Shown one piece after another: positions 47,145 through 58,064 of a stretch of 64,000 bases of DNA. Both the position numbers and the translations under genes were made by a program. Origin of the DNA: Siderastrea siderea (taxonomy: Eukaryota; Cnidaria; Anthozoa; Scleractinia; Rhizangiidae). The DNA is taken from assembly GCA_964030785.1 (NCBI GenBank), contig OZ034971.1, positions 40,554,304 through 40,618,303 on the forward strand. Direction: 5' to 3'. Position 1 is the stretch's first letter; each line of letters starts with the position of its first letter. A model generated the notes under the pieces. The model was not told the origin of the DNA and did no database searches. It worked only from the letters and a program-made list of their open reading frames with translations.

Positions 47145-48171
47145 TGCGTTGTACACCTACGTTGTTGCGTTGTACATAGCGTTGAATGAAGCCAAATGTG
47201 ACAAAAGGGTATAAATTTCTCACCCGTCATGAATGAATTTCTTTAACGAAACCCGCCACACGTTGATGCAAGTTGCTCCAATTTTAAAGAAGAAAATTCT
47301 ATCTTTTTTCTCTTGCAAGCAAATGGAAATTAGTTTCAGTTTTTCTTTCCAAGCTGTGACCTGATGTTTTTTTTATTTAATGACATGAGCAAACCAAAAT
47401 ATTGACGAACCTAGAAGCCAGTGCTGTGCTTGAACAGTGTGCTTGGCCAACCAGCCAATCAGAGTGACTCATCATGTCTCTCTTGATAGCCAAGAATGAA
47501 TTTTGTTAAGTAACTTTACGCTAACATCTTTTACGTAACCACTGGCTTAAAGGCAAGCTGGCTGTCTGCTAATTCTATGTGGAAAAAAGTGATAAAATAT
47601 GTTCGTTTGATGAAAACTTTTTTCACTTTTAGTAAAATCGTTCAGAAAATGAATAGTCCACTTTTAAGAACCTAGTGATTTATATGACTAACATAAAATT
47701 TTTATAACTGAAGTGAACACCTACGTTGTTGCCATTAATTACACTGTCTTGGGAGTCCAGTTTTTTTAAAGTAATTCTTTCAAATATTTTAATCTACCTA
47801 TTATCATGATTATTTACATAGAGCCGTCGGTTGATACCACCCCGCCTAATCGAGAGCGTACAAAACGCGCAATATGCCCAGAAAACTGTGATTAAAAAAT
47901 CTGGCCACGTGTGCGGCTGGTTGAACCAAGGTTAAAAGTTATAACAAAACTTAGCAATGCTCATTGACGAAAGTGGGTGAGGTGGGAAGTACTCTATTTT
48001 AGAATCTTATCGAAATGACGACGAGCTATGGAAAGAAGGACAAAAACAGTATCTAAACAAAAGTTCCCTTTATTTTAGTACGACTCATCCACCAACTTTA
48101 TCGATAGCTTCTTATATTTCTGTTCTTTCTTTCTTTTTCTTCCAATTTTATGTGGCTTCAGCACTGAGATC

Positions 48172-49951
48172 ATGAATCTCATCTCAAAAAAGACACTGTT
48201 TCGCATTGGGCTTTTTTACGCGTATGGTTTGTTCGGTGCGTGGGTCTTTACGCTGATAGAGAGGAAGGACGAACCTGGGCAAAAGATAATGGAGAGGTTG
48301 TTGCAAGAACTGAAAATAGACATACGTTTGAAATACAACATGTCCGATGGTGATTTTGACAGTTTTGTAAAGAAAGCGACGAAGGCTACAGCAGCAGGAG
48401 ATGAACTTGATTGGACCTTTTTCAATAGCTGTGGTTTTACTTTCGCTGCTCTTACGACAATAGGTAATGGAGATGGTTTTGAATCACCCTGGAAATACAA
48501 TCCTTTAGATATATTACATTAACCCTTTTAACCCTATTATTGCTTGAGCTATCTAAAATCCATCCATCCATCCATCCATCCATCCATCCATCCATCCATC
48601 CATCCATCCATCCATCCAACCATCCATCCATCCATCCATCCATCCATCCATCCATCCATCCATCTGTAAAATCTGTAAAATGCCTAGGTGTCAATATTGA
48701 TGAATACTTAACGTGGGATAACCACATATTAAGTATAAGGCAGAAAGTCACCCGCAACTTAAGTATTCTAAAAAAGGTTAAACCTGTATTAAAAGTAGAA
48801 AACTTAATTGACATTTACCGGTCAATAATTGAACCTTATTTTACATATTGTTGTATTGTTTGGGACACTATAGGTGAAACACAAATGGCAAATTTGCAAA
48901 AACTCCAAAACCGAGCAGCACGCATCATAACTGGTGCCTCTTATCTGAAAAGATCTTGTGATCTTCTTGCAGAATTAGGGTGGTTGAATTTGGAGGTGAT
49001 GAGACAGCGTCAAAAGGCTATCTTGATGTTTAAAGTATTAAACGGCCTGAGCCCCCCGTATTTGTCTGAAATGGTTACACATAAGACCACTTTTCAAAAT
49101 TATGGACTGCGATCTTCCAAAATGAACCTTGAGCTTCCAAAATGTCGCACAAACTATTACAAAAATAGTTTTGCTTTTTCTGGAGCTAAGCTATGGAATG
49201 ATTTGCCTCCAAGTGTTAAAGATGAAAGTTCCCTTAAAAGGTTTGTGTGTAAACTGGACTCCTACACTACCGGCACCAGCAATGCCTCAAAGTAATTTCA
49301 TATCATACTTATATCGCAGTATATTGTAATTATTTAATTAACTGTAATTAGTTTTACTGAGATAATATCGTGTACGGATTTTATGTAAAACAAATTTTAA
49401 TATGTTGTATATTTTAATTTGATGAAATTCCGTGGGTAAATAAAAGATTCTATCTATCTATCTATCTATCCATCCATCCATCCATCCATCCATCCATCCA
49501 TCCATCCATCCATCCATCCATCCATCCATCCATCCATCCATCCATCCACCCATCCATCCATCCATCCATCCATCCATCCATCCATCCATTCATTCATGTG
49601 TAAACTGGACTCCTACACTACCGGCACCAGCAATGCCTCAAATTAATTTCATATTATACTTATATCGCAGTATATTGTAATTAATTAATTAACTGTAATT
49701 AGTTTTACTGAGATAATATCGTGCACGGATTTTATGTAAAACAAATTTTAATATGTTGTATATTTTAATTTGATAAAATTCCGTGGGAAAATAACAGATT
49801 CTATCTATCTATCCATCCATCCATCCATCCATCCATCCATCCATCCTTTAAAAACAAGCTCAAATCTCTCAACCTCTGTATCGATTTTTAAATACATATA
49901 TATTTCCTATTTTTTAAAAAGTTGTAATACATGATACTTAAGGTTAGTTAG

Positions 49952-50012
<61 letters not shown>

Positions 50013-51011
50013 CATCCATCCATCCATCCATCCATCCATCCATCCATCCATCCATCCATCCATCCATCCATCCATCCATCCATCCATCCATCCATCCATC
50101 TATCCATCCTTCCATCCATCCATCCATCCATCCATTCATCCATCCATCCATCCTTTCACCCGTCCGTTTGTTCGTTTGTTCGTAGGAGTCACACATTGTT
50201 CGATAGGGGTACCATTCCCCATCCCCGCCATATGCTATGAAATGCTTTAATTCGCAACTGTCCCTGCTAGCCAGTTCTGGGTATAGTTTCCTGTGTGGAA
50301 CGCATAAACACAAAGCAAAAAAGCCAGTACAAGAATAAATGGAGAACTTTCTACTATGGCAAAACGTAACTGTTATGACCCCATTATGAGTACCCTAAGA
50401 TGAAATTATCGCGTATCTTTGTAGGATATGGTAACCTTACACCCAAAAGGGAACTTGCTCAAGGACTCACCATCTTGTTTTGTCTGATCGGTCTCCCTAT
50501 ATCCATGCTTGCTTTCAAAACTGCTGGGGAACTGATTGCGGCTGGCATCAAGAAAGCAGTGGTTGTCATTGAAACAAAGTGCCTCAAGAGGGAGGAACCT
50601 ACCCACTTGAAAGTGAAGACCCTTCTGTCAACCATATTCTTTATGGTTGCGCTACTTCTACTGGCAACAGTCTCGACTATCTTTCTCGAGGAGTGGAGTT
50701 TTGTTGAGAGCCTGTACGCCTGGTTCACATCTCTCACGACGATCGGTTTTGGGGACTACATCCAGTTCCAATCTCTGGCGAAAAAAGTTGATCACGGCGA
50801 AGCTTCAACGTTGACTTTATTAGGCTATGGTGTTCTTTTCACGCTTCCTTATTTGTGCGGCCTGTCTTTGGTGTCATGTATTTTAACTTGCATTGTGGAT
50901 TGCATGGATAACATACAGGATTTTTACCAGAGGTTTATGAAGAGCAGTGCATCACGGATTTCAAAGCCACTGCAAATGTGTAAGGGCTCAAGCAATGAGG
51001 TTAACGACTGA
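48172..51011 (+). CDS. Two-pore-domain K+ channel (K2P), copy 7; exons 48172-48463 and 50425-51011
   Basis: Predicted 292-aa K2P leak channel. M1 at about residues 12-29; cap with one sequon (NMS, 56-58) and no cysteine; pore 1 TTIGYGN (95-101); M2 at about 111-135 with GLPISM; M3 at about 163-184; pore 2 TIGFGD (203-208); M4 (about 232-258) reads [18 protein letters not shown]; a short tail. The donor GTAATG is weaker than in the other copies, the acceptor is TTTGTAG, and phase and position are as in the rest of the array. ATG 48172 follows an AG at 48160-48161 after a long pyrimidine tract. The 1961-bp intron is packed with a LINE fragment and tetranucleotide arrays. The coding frame is intact, so it is probably functional. 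Confidence 0.92.
48556..48664. repeat. (CATC)n microsatellite in copy 7 intron
   Basis: About 26 CATC units with one AACC interruption, ending directly against the 5' edge of a LINE fragment. Confidence 0.95.
48665..49455 (+). mobile_element. LINE 3' fragment (end of RT-ORF) in copy 7 intron
   Basis: An open frame of about 210 codons matches the C-terminus of the LINE protein at 52228-53676: both contain [38 protein letters not shown] and [10 protein letters not shown]. It lacks the catalytic part, so it is 5'-truncated. The 3' end reads AAATAAAAGATTC and runs into (TATC)n/(CATC)n. Confidence 0.85.
49456..49594. repeat. (ATCT)n/(ATCC)n LINE tail array
   Basis: A few TATC units followed by about 30 CATC units, directly downstream of the LINE 3' end. 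Confidence 0.95.
49595..49800 (+). mobile_element. Second LINE 3'-end copy in copy 7 intron
   Basis: About 205 bp nearly identical to 49246-49455, from GTGTAAACTGGACTCC to AGATTCTATC. It is either a tandem duplication of the LINE end with its tail or a very short second insertion. Confidence 0.85.
49801..50160. repeat. (ATCT)n/(ATCC)n arrays, copy 7 intron
   Basis: 49801-49847 and 49952-50155 are tetranucleotide arrays (ATCT then ATCC). The unique spacer between them contains a TTTTTAAATACATATATATT stretch. The minus-strand frame of repeated MDGW is an artefact. Confidence 0.95.
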
Positions 51012-51915
51012 CAAGTTTAACGGCTAATGATACGTCAAACGCATCCTGTGTATTATAATTATTTTCAAAATTGCATTGCCTGCAATCACGTCATTCTTAC
51101 CTTTAATACCAATTTAAAATACCGTAAGAATTTTGATATGACTTCGAGGACCCCTCTCACTGGCGGGTACCCCCAGGTATTTGAACCTGGCTTAACACTC
51201 TCAAATTTGTTTGTTTTTTCAATGAACATCTCAACCTCGTCAGCAGTTCTGAACTCCTCTCCTCAGGACCAGGCAAAAGTAACGTTCTATGTTAAATGCT
51301 CCCATTGTTTCCCTAGGGAGGGGATGGAAAAGAGATTTTTGACGTTTCTAATTGACCACTGCATAGCCTTCACTTTATTTTAGTACTTGCAGTGCCTTCT
51401 AAGCTCTGACAATAGTAAAAACGAAGAGGGGATTCCTAATATTACTAGAAATAGGCTAAAGACAACAAATCATGCATTTGCCTTTTTAAGCTTCTTGAGC
51501 AGGGATCTTGCTGAAGACCACGTTATGGTGACACGTGTACAAATGTATAGTAATTACTACTTATTTTCCAACAGCTGTCAGTACAGAAAACACAAAGTAC
51601 TACCAGTGAGCAATGCCCAGTCCACTTTGGGTTAAGAAAAAAGTGTTCTCGAGACATTCTTTCAATAGATTGTACGGCAAGTGATAATCGCCTTGTTAAT
51701 CATGGACTTTTAGGTTATCAGTATTCACAAATCGTTACGTTGGAAAAATATATGAATACGACATACTACACACTATTTCAAATTAACAATGATAGTGAAA
51801 AAGCAGCTGAATAGACTTTAATTACAACAACCATTGGTAACATGTTGATTGATCTACTATCTGGGTTGCCTAACACACAAATTTATCTTGTGTTATATAT
51901 AGATATTACAATACC
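51012..51915. other. 3' flank of K2P copy 7
   Basis: No gene recognised; short frames at 51027-51383 and 51387-51635 have no known product. Confidence 0.4.
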
Positions 51916-51919
51916 TACC

Positions 51920-54490
51920 ACCCCGTGTAAAATAACCCCATGGAATTCCACAGCGTTCCATGGAATTCCATGGAACTTCACGGAATTCCGTGGAATTCCA
52001 TGGACTTCTAAGGAATTCTGTGTAATTCCATGGAAGCCCCATGCATTTCCACGTGAGCTCCATGGATGGATGGATGGATGGAATCTTTTATTTATACACG
52101 AAATCTTATCAAATTTAAACATACAGGTTTAAATTTGGTTTCCATAAAATCCGTGAATTAACTAATTAATACAATACTTTAAAATATGTACTTAAACTTA
52201 ACAATTTACAAGGCGATCTTTAACTAATTACTTTACAAGTGCCGGTAGTAAGCCTTTTTTAAACTTTTCCAAAGACCTTTCTTCTTTGAGGTAGCGAGGG
52301 AGAGCATTCCAGACCTTGACGCCACTGAAAGCAAAACTATTCTTATAGTAACTTGTTCTGCATTTGGGCAGTTCTAGGTCGTAATTTGAAGATCTCAGAC
52401 CGTAATTGTTTAAGGCGTTATTAGAAGTGAACATTTCGGTAAGGTATGGAGGTGCCAGGCCGTTAACGATTTTAAACATCATAATGGCCTTGTGAAATTG
52501 TCTCATGGAATTTAACTGAGTCCAGCCTAATTCCTCAAAAACTTCTCCAGAAGGCTTACTATAAGCAGCACCAGTAACAATACGAGCCGCCCTATTTTGA
52601 AGCCTTTGAAGACTATTACTTAATGTGTCACCTATTGAGTCCCAGACAAGACAACAATAACTGAAATAAGGCTCAATAATTGACCTATATAAAGAATCGA
52701 TGTTCTCACTATTTAGAAAAGGTTTAACCTTTTTCAGTATTCGTAAGTTGGAGGACACTTTTTGCTTTACACTTTGCAAGTGACCTTCCCATGTCAGGTT
52801 CTTATCAATATTGACACCTAGGCATTTAGTGGACTCTACTTGCCTAACATCCGTATTAGACAAGGAAAGTTCTATGTTACCGTCAAGAGCGGCAATTCTT
52901 TGTCTAGACCCTATTAACATAAAATCTGTCTTTAACAAATTAAGAGTAAGTTTGTTGACATCAAGCCAGGCGGCAATTTCATTAAGATCATTACTCATTT
53001 TATTTTGCAAAACAGGCAGACTGCAACTTGTGAAAGTTAAGTTTGTGTCGTCGGCGAACAATCTCGCTGTTCCGTACCCTAAGCATTTTGGCATATAATT
53101 AAAGTAAATCAAAAACAACAGAGGTCCTAAAATGGACCCTTGAGGTACCCCACAGCAGATTGTCTTAGTAGAAGAGACGACGCCGTTAACACAACACACT
53201 TGCTGTCTGTCTGCAAGGTAAGACTGAAACCAATGTAGAGTAATACCTTCAAAACCGTAAAATTCTAATTTCTTAAGAAGAATCTTGTGGTCAACGGTAT
53301 CGAAGGCCTTTTTTAGGTCTAGAAATAAGACCCCATTAACCATGCCCCTATCTATATTGAAACACCAATCATTCGTCATGTCAAGTAGGGCAGACACGGT
53401 TGAGTGGAGCGACCTGAACCCCGATTGGCGAGAATAAAGCAATTTATTATTACTAAGGTGACGGTAAATTTGTTCGAAGAGAATTCTTTCAAAAACACGA
53501 GCAATGCTTGGTAAAACCGATATTGGTCTATAGTTATTGGCATCGCATTTCTCGCCGGATTTAAAGAGCGGACAGACCTTTGCAACCTTCCAATCGCTAG
53601 GAAATTCACCCGAGGCGATGGAAAAGTTAAAAAGATCAGTTAAGCTCTTGTAAATAACAGGTGCGGCTAATTTCAAAATTTTATTTGAAATTTTGTCAAG
53701 GCCAGTAGCTTTCGCAATTTTGACTGAACTTAATAGCTTTAAGACCTTTAAGACCTTTTTAAACTGAAACTCGCAGAATGTTTTGTAAGGTAATCTTCTG
53801 GCTTTTTGTTGATTTGATCAGATGGAATTTCAGAAGCAAGTCTCGGACCCATGGTCGTGAAGTGGCAATTTAAGAAGTCTGCAATCTCCTCAGGTCTTGT
53901 TAGAGTCGCCGAATCTGTCCTTAGCTCACTAACCATTATACTGTCAGACTGCTTTCCCATTAAATCATTCAGAATTTTCCAGGTTGCCCTCTGATCACCT
54001 GAAGCCTCTTCGATTTGCTTTTTATAAAAACATTTTTTCGCATGCCTAATCTCCTTATTTGCCAAATTCCTTTGTTGTCTGTAGGCTGCCCAGTCCTCTG
54101 GGGAGCAGAGGAATTCTGTAGGGTTCCATAGACACCCCATGGAGTTTTATGGAGTTCCACGGAAACCTCATGGACTTGCGTGGAGTTCCATAGAATCATC
54201 ATGGAATTTCCAAGGAAGTTCCATGGAATATTTGTGGACACTCCGTGGTAGCTTTAAATACTGAGTTTCATGGAATGTGACACAAATAATGAATATCAAA
54301 GAGTGAATTATCAACACAAATTATTCCTAGAAGGCTGATTTATCTTTATATGTCAGGGTATAATTATTGAGAGGATAGCTTCCTGAAGACCTGTGATCAG
54401 CTAAATAGACAAAAATACATTAGTTTGCTGTACCATGCAAATCATTCTGGTTGAGTTCATTAAAAACATTTTTTAATAATATTATGAGCA
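51920..54490. repeat. TTCCATGGAATTCCATGG-rich repeat, copy A, split by a LINE
   Basis: The left part (51920-52062) and right part (54106-54490) together match the uninterrupted copy B at 62178-62662, including the start GTGTAAAATAAC and the end block CTTCCTGAAGACCTGTGATC and AGCTAAATAGACAAAAAT. GAATTC and CCATGG palindromes recur every 8-20 bp in the first 300 bp. Between the halves lies a minus-strand LINE. Confidence 0.85.
52063..54105 (-). mobile_element. Non-LTR retrotransposon (jockey/CR1-like RT), 5'-truncated and frameshifted
   Basis: The minus-strand frame 53676-52228 encodes a reverse transcriptase core: WKVAKVCPLFKSG, NYRPISVLPS, FLDLKKAFDTVDH, GVPQGSILGPLLFLIY and the catalytic FADDTN, followed by the usual C-terminal region ([18 protein letters not shown]). 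An upstream frame (54140-53748) holds the linker before RT; a frameshift near 53755 separates the two. No endonuclease domain is present. The 3' end runs into (CATC)n (52063-52081 on the + strand as GATG). It is inserted in repeat copy A. Clade placement is approximate. Confidence 0.88.
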
Positions 54491-54644
54491 TTTTTTTTAA
54501 TTTGAAGTAAAATAAATATTCTGTGGTAATTCATCCACTCACATCAAACGTTTTGTAGTTCTTGTCTAAATGACAAGATCCCAAACCAATGCGCCTGCAT
54601 TCAGTGGCCAGCAGTTGTCATTTGAGTCATGTGACCTTTGTATT

Positions 54645-55077
54645 TGCTACGAAAATTGCCTAGTTTTCTTACTCAGAACCTTCCAGAACATTCCATAGAA
54701 CTCTCTAGGACGTTATAAAGTGCTTAGTCATTTAAATGATTATGTGATTTCTTTAAATAGTAAGTAATAATGTCATTTTACTAAAAATAGATTTCGTAGA
54801 AGTTTCTAGAACTTGTTGTGATATGTATATAAGTAAGAGCGTGTCAGTCTACTAAAAGAGTTTTAAAAAAGAGTTTTGAGAAGTTGTTGTGTGCCGAGCT
54901 GTTTGCTGAACCTAGTGAAGTGGCTGTGTGCTGAGCTGTGTGCCGTGATAGAAGAGTCTGTGTGACGCAAAAGTGCTGTAAGCGGTGAAGACTACTTTGT
55001 CCTGAAAGAAAACCGCTTGTGGCTGTTACCGACAACCCTGCGTTCTGCCTGCAAACAAACTAACGAAACTCGTAACA
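54645..55077 (+). repeat. 5' LTR
   Basis: 433 bp with a TATA-like TATGTATATAAGTAAG near 54824, a likely promoter. The sequence just after it (TTGGGAGCCTGTCCGGG) is where a tRNA primer site would lie; the tRNA is not assigned. Confidence 0.9.
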
Positions 55078-55262
55078 TTGGGAGCCTGTCCGGGAGGAGT
55101 ACAAGAATTGTTTTGTGGACTACCGTAACCAGGAAAGGTACAGAAGTGAAAGAGTGAAAGTTGTGGAGCTTACCGTGGAGGAGAGACTACATTACGTGAC
55201 AAGCGTGTATTGTTCGCTTTGAGGACTTACTTTGTGCAACGAACTGTGAAATACCTTGAGTA

Positions 55263-57130
55263 ATGGAGAATTTAATACAGTTAGGCGAAATTAAAGTTTG
55301 GATTGGAAGGAGAAAAGCTACTCGCGCTCTTTCAAGAACAACAGAAATTAGAGGATGAGAGAAGGAAAGAAGCGGAAGAAAGGGAAGAAAGAAGAAGGAG
55401 AGAGCAGGAAGAGAGAGAAGAGAAGCGCAGACAGCTTGTGGAAGAGAGGGGAAAGAAGCCTAGACAACTCGAGGGAGAGAGAAGAAAAGAGGACGAAGAG
55501 AAGATGAGGAGAGAGAAGCCAGAAGGCAAGAGCGTGAAATAAGAAAATTAGAAATGGCGGCTAAACTTTTGAAACAGAAAGAGGCCATGGAGGCTGCTAA
55601 GAGAGAACATGAGTTGGAGCTTGCACGTTTAGGACAGGAGCATAACCTCGCTGTTCGAGTACCTAATAGAGAGGACCGGGCCAAGACCCCTAAACTACCC
55701 TCATCTGTTGACGGCAGGGATGATCTGGACGCATATCTTCAACGCTTTGAGAGATTTGCAACCAACGCAAAGTGGGAAAAGACCGGTTGGGCTACCAAGT
55801 TGAGTGCCTTGTTGTCTGGCCGGGCGCTGGATGTTTATTCTCGTTTGTCAGAAGAAGCTGCCGTGGATTATGATCAAGTGAAGTTGGCCCTTATTTGAAG
55901 ACGTATGATTTAACGGAGGATGGATACCGCCGTAAGTTTAGATTGTCAAAACCTGAGTCTGACGACAGCCCTGACCAGTTCATTATCCGTTTGACTAAGT
56001 ATCTTATGAGGTGGATTGAACTTTCTAAAGCTACTGAGAGTTTTGAAGGCTTGAGGGATTTGATTGTCAAAGAACAGTTTATTAATTCGTGTCCCAAGGA
56101 ACTTGCTTTTCATTTACGTGAGAGGGCACCTGAAAACCTGGATCAGATTGCTAAGATAGCCGACCAGTATTTAGAAGCACATGGTAAGCATCTGTTCAAC
56201 CCTGTGAAGAATGAGGCACCTGAGGAGACAGATGATGATGAGTCTGAGAGAACACTGAGTGATAGCTCAACGGTGAGATGCTTTAAGTATAATGGCCGAG
56301 GCCATAAGTCTTTCAACTGCCAGAATAGAGTGAGAAGATGTTATGTGTGTAACAAGCAAGGTCATGAGGCGCGTAACTGTAAATCTAGTGGACTGAGACC
56401 AGGAGGTCAGACCAAGATTAGTGACCCTGTGCCCCGTAATCACATCAGTGCTGGCTGTTTAGTTCAGTCGCCCCTGGTACGAGCTACAAAAGAAGAGTTG
56501 GAGTCGTGTATTCGAGATAACCAGTTAATGTTAGCCTGTGGAAAATCAGTCCCCGTGGTGAGTAGTGTGTGTGTTCAGCCGTTAGCCGAAGCTAGGATGC
56601 CAGTGGTAAAAGGCAAGGTGTATACAAGTGTTAATGTTCTGAGAGACACTGGATGCAGTGGTGTTGTTGTTAAGAAGGACCTTGTCACCGAGGATCAGTT
56701 CATTGGCGAATATAACCATGTGGTACTAATCGATGGTACAGTGAGGAAAGTTCCAGTAGCGAGGATTTATGTGGATACCCCTTATCTCACTGGTATTGTT
56801 GAAGCACAATGTCTGTCCCATATGCGATCTACGATCTTGTCACTGGTAATGTGCCAGGTGCTAGAGCAGCAAACGACCCGAGTCATTCTGAGGAGACTTA
56901 CACAAATAAAGGGAGTGCAGAGGAGCAACTTAAATCATCCAAGGATGCTGCTCCAGATTAAGTTGATGCATCAGAAGTTAGTGGACAGGAGCACCCAACG
57001 GTTTGTTTCAGGGAATATCTGTTCGGAAGGCCTAAAATCGCCTGAGATTTTCGGATTTAATTGCAGTGAAAGTGAGAGATTTATTCGGCGAAACATCACA
57101 TCCGACTTTCGTAACAAGAGGACGTATTAG
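55263..57130 (+). pseudogene. Broken gag-protease of the LTR element
   Basis: In order: a Glu/Arg/Lys-rich coiled-coil start (55303-55620, in two frames), a matrix/capsid-like stretch (55640-55895), a SCAN-like capsid region (TYDLTEDGYRRKFRLSKPE onward, about 55897-56190), two zinc knuckles and an aspartic protease motif (LRDTGCSG, near 56645). The first knuckle reads CFKY instead of CxxC; the second, CYVCNKQGHEARNC, is intact. Frameshifts near 55290, 55515, 55890 and 56815 break the protein. SCAN domains are thought to descend from this type of Gypsy gag. Confidence 0.8.
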
Positions 57131-57401
57131 TGCCTATTGTTTTCGGAGAGTCAAATATGTGGTTTAGAGTGCAAAATAAGGTCAGCTAGCACTTTCAGAG
57201 AGCCATCAGCAGCTCAGGAATTCGGCGGATAGGATTCTGTTTCCTAAAATGTTCTGCGGCCTAAATGTTCAGCTAAAACATCCGAACAGATCAATCTGTA
57301 CTAGCTTACACAAATATGGCTTTAAAAAGCTCTGAAACAATCTTAGAAAGCAGAAAATGATGTTTCAAGTATTTTGCTAAAATTTTCTCGTTGGGCGCCC
57401 C
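56986..57401 (+). mobile_element. hAT-like MITE, family A, copy 3, nested in the LTR element
   Basis: Ends CAGGAGCACCCAACGG and CGTTGGGCGCCCC; same length class (416 bp) and body as 9290-9708. Flanks TTAGTGGA and GGAGTGGA agree at 6 of 8 positions, a worn 8-bp duplication. Confidence 0.82.
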
Positions 57402-57559
57402 GGAGTGGAGGCCATTAAGGGATCAGAAAGTGTGGAGGTGACTACCTAAGCTGAGCGACAGAGTGAGAGCAACCATTAGACTTATCCTCGGGCTGATAGT
57501 TTTAGACAATTTTTCTTTGGTACCAGAAATTTTGCAAATTTCTTCTTGAGAGGGGGTTA

Positions 57560-58000
57560 TGTTACGAAAATTGTCTAGTTTTCTTACTCAGAACCTTCCA
57601 GAACATTCCATAGAACTCTCTAGGACGTTATAAAGTGCTTAGTCATTTAAATGATTATGTGATTTCTTTAAATAGTAAGTAGTAATATCATTTTACTAAC
57701 AATAGATTTCGTAGAAGTTTCTAGAGCTTGTTGTGATATGTATATAAGTAAGAGCGTGTCAGTCTACTAAAAGAGTTTTAAAAAAGAGTTTTGAGAAGTT
57801 GTTGTGTGCCGAGGTGTGTGCTGAGCCTAGTGAAGTGGCTGTGTGCTGAGCTATGTGCCGTGATAGAAGAGTCTGTGTGAAGTAAAAGTGCTGTAAGCTG
57901 TGAAGACTACTTTGTCCTGAAATAAAACCGCTTGTGGCTGTTACCGACAACCCTGCGTTCTGTCTGCAAACAAACTACTCCTTTAACGAAACTCGTAACA
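57560..58000 (+). repeat. 3' LTR
   Basis: 441 bp, same as the 5' LTR except scattered substitutions and an extra CTCCTTTA-like insertion before the terminal AACGAAACTCGTAACA. Confidence 0.9.
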
Positions 58001-58064
58001 GCATTATTGGTACAGGCGCCATTTTGAAGAGATGGTTACAACATTCGTTTAGCAAGCATCTGTG

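Larger units (their letters stand above)
42691..48160. other. Gene-poor 5.4-kb spacer between copies 6 and 7
   Basis: AT-rich, with only short frames of no recognisable product. It holds one TTAA-flanked inverted-repeat element (43235-43653) and one small hairpin (47113-47144). The pyrimidine-rich run TTTCTTTCTTTTTCTTCC (48126-48143) precedes AG at 48160-48161, a candidate 5'-UTR acceptor for copy 7. Confidence 0.4.
54645..58000 (+). mobile_element. LTR retrotransposon (Ty3/Gypsy-like, SCAN-type gag), internally deleted
   Basis: Two direct LTRs (54645-55077 and 57560-58000) differ at roughly 15-17 positions plus an 8-bp indel by eye. Ends are TGYTACG and CGTAACA; the flanking GTATT and GCATT look like a worn 5-bp target duplication. 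A purine run, GAGAGGGGG (about 57549-57556), precedes the 3' LTR. The interior has a broken gag and protease but no reverse transcriptase, RNase H or integrase; a MITE occupies 56986-57401 where pol would follow. Confidence 0.9.

Noticed and set aside
50008..50313. Minus-strand frame of repeated MDGW, and a + strand IHPS frame at 48540
   Set aside because: Translations of (ATCC)n arrays; only the part of the + frame after 48665 is real LINE-derived sequence.
55303..55542. Glu/Arg-rich coiled-coil frame as an independent host gene
   Set aside because: It lies between the LTRs, continues in another frame into the gag, and is best read as its N-terminus.
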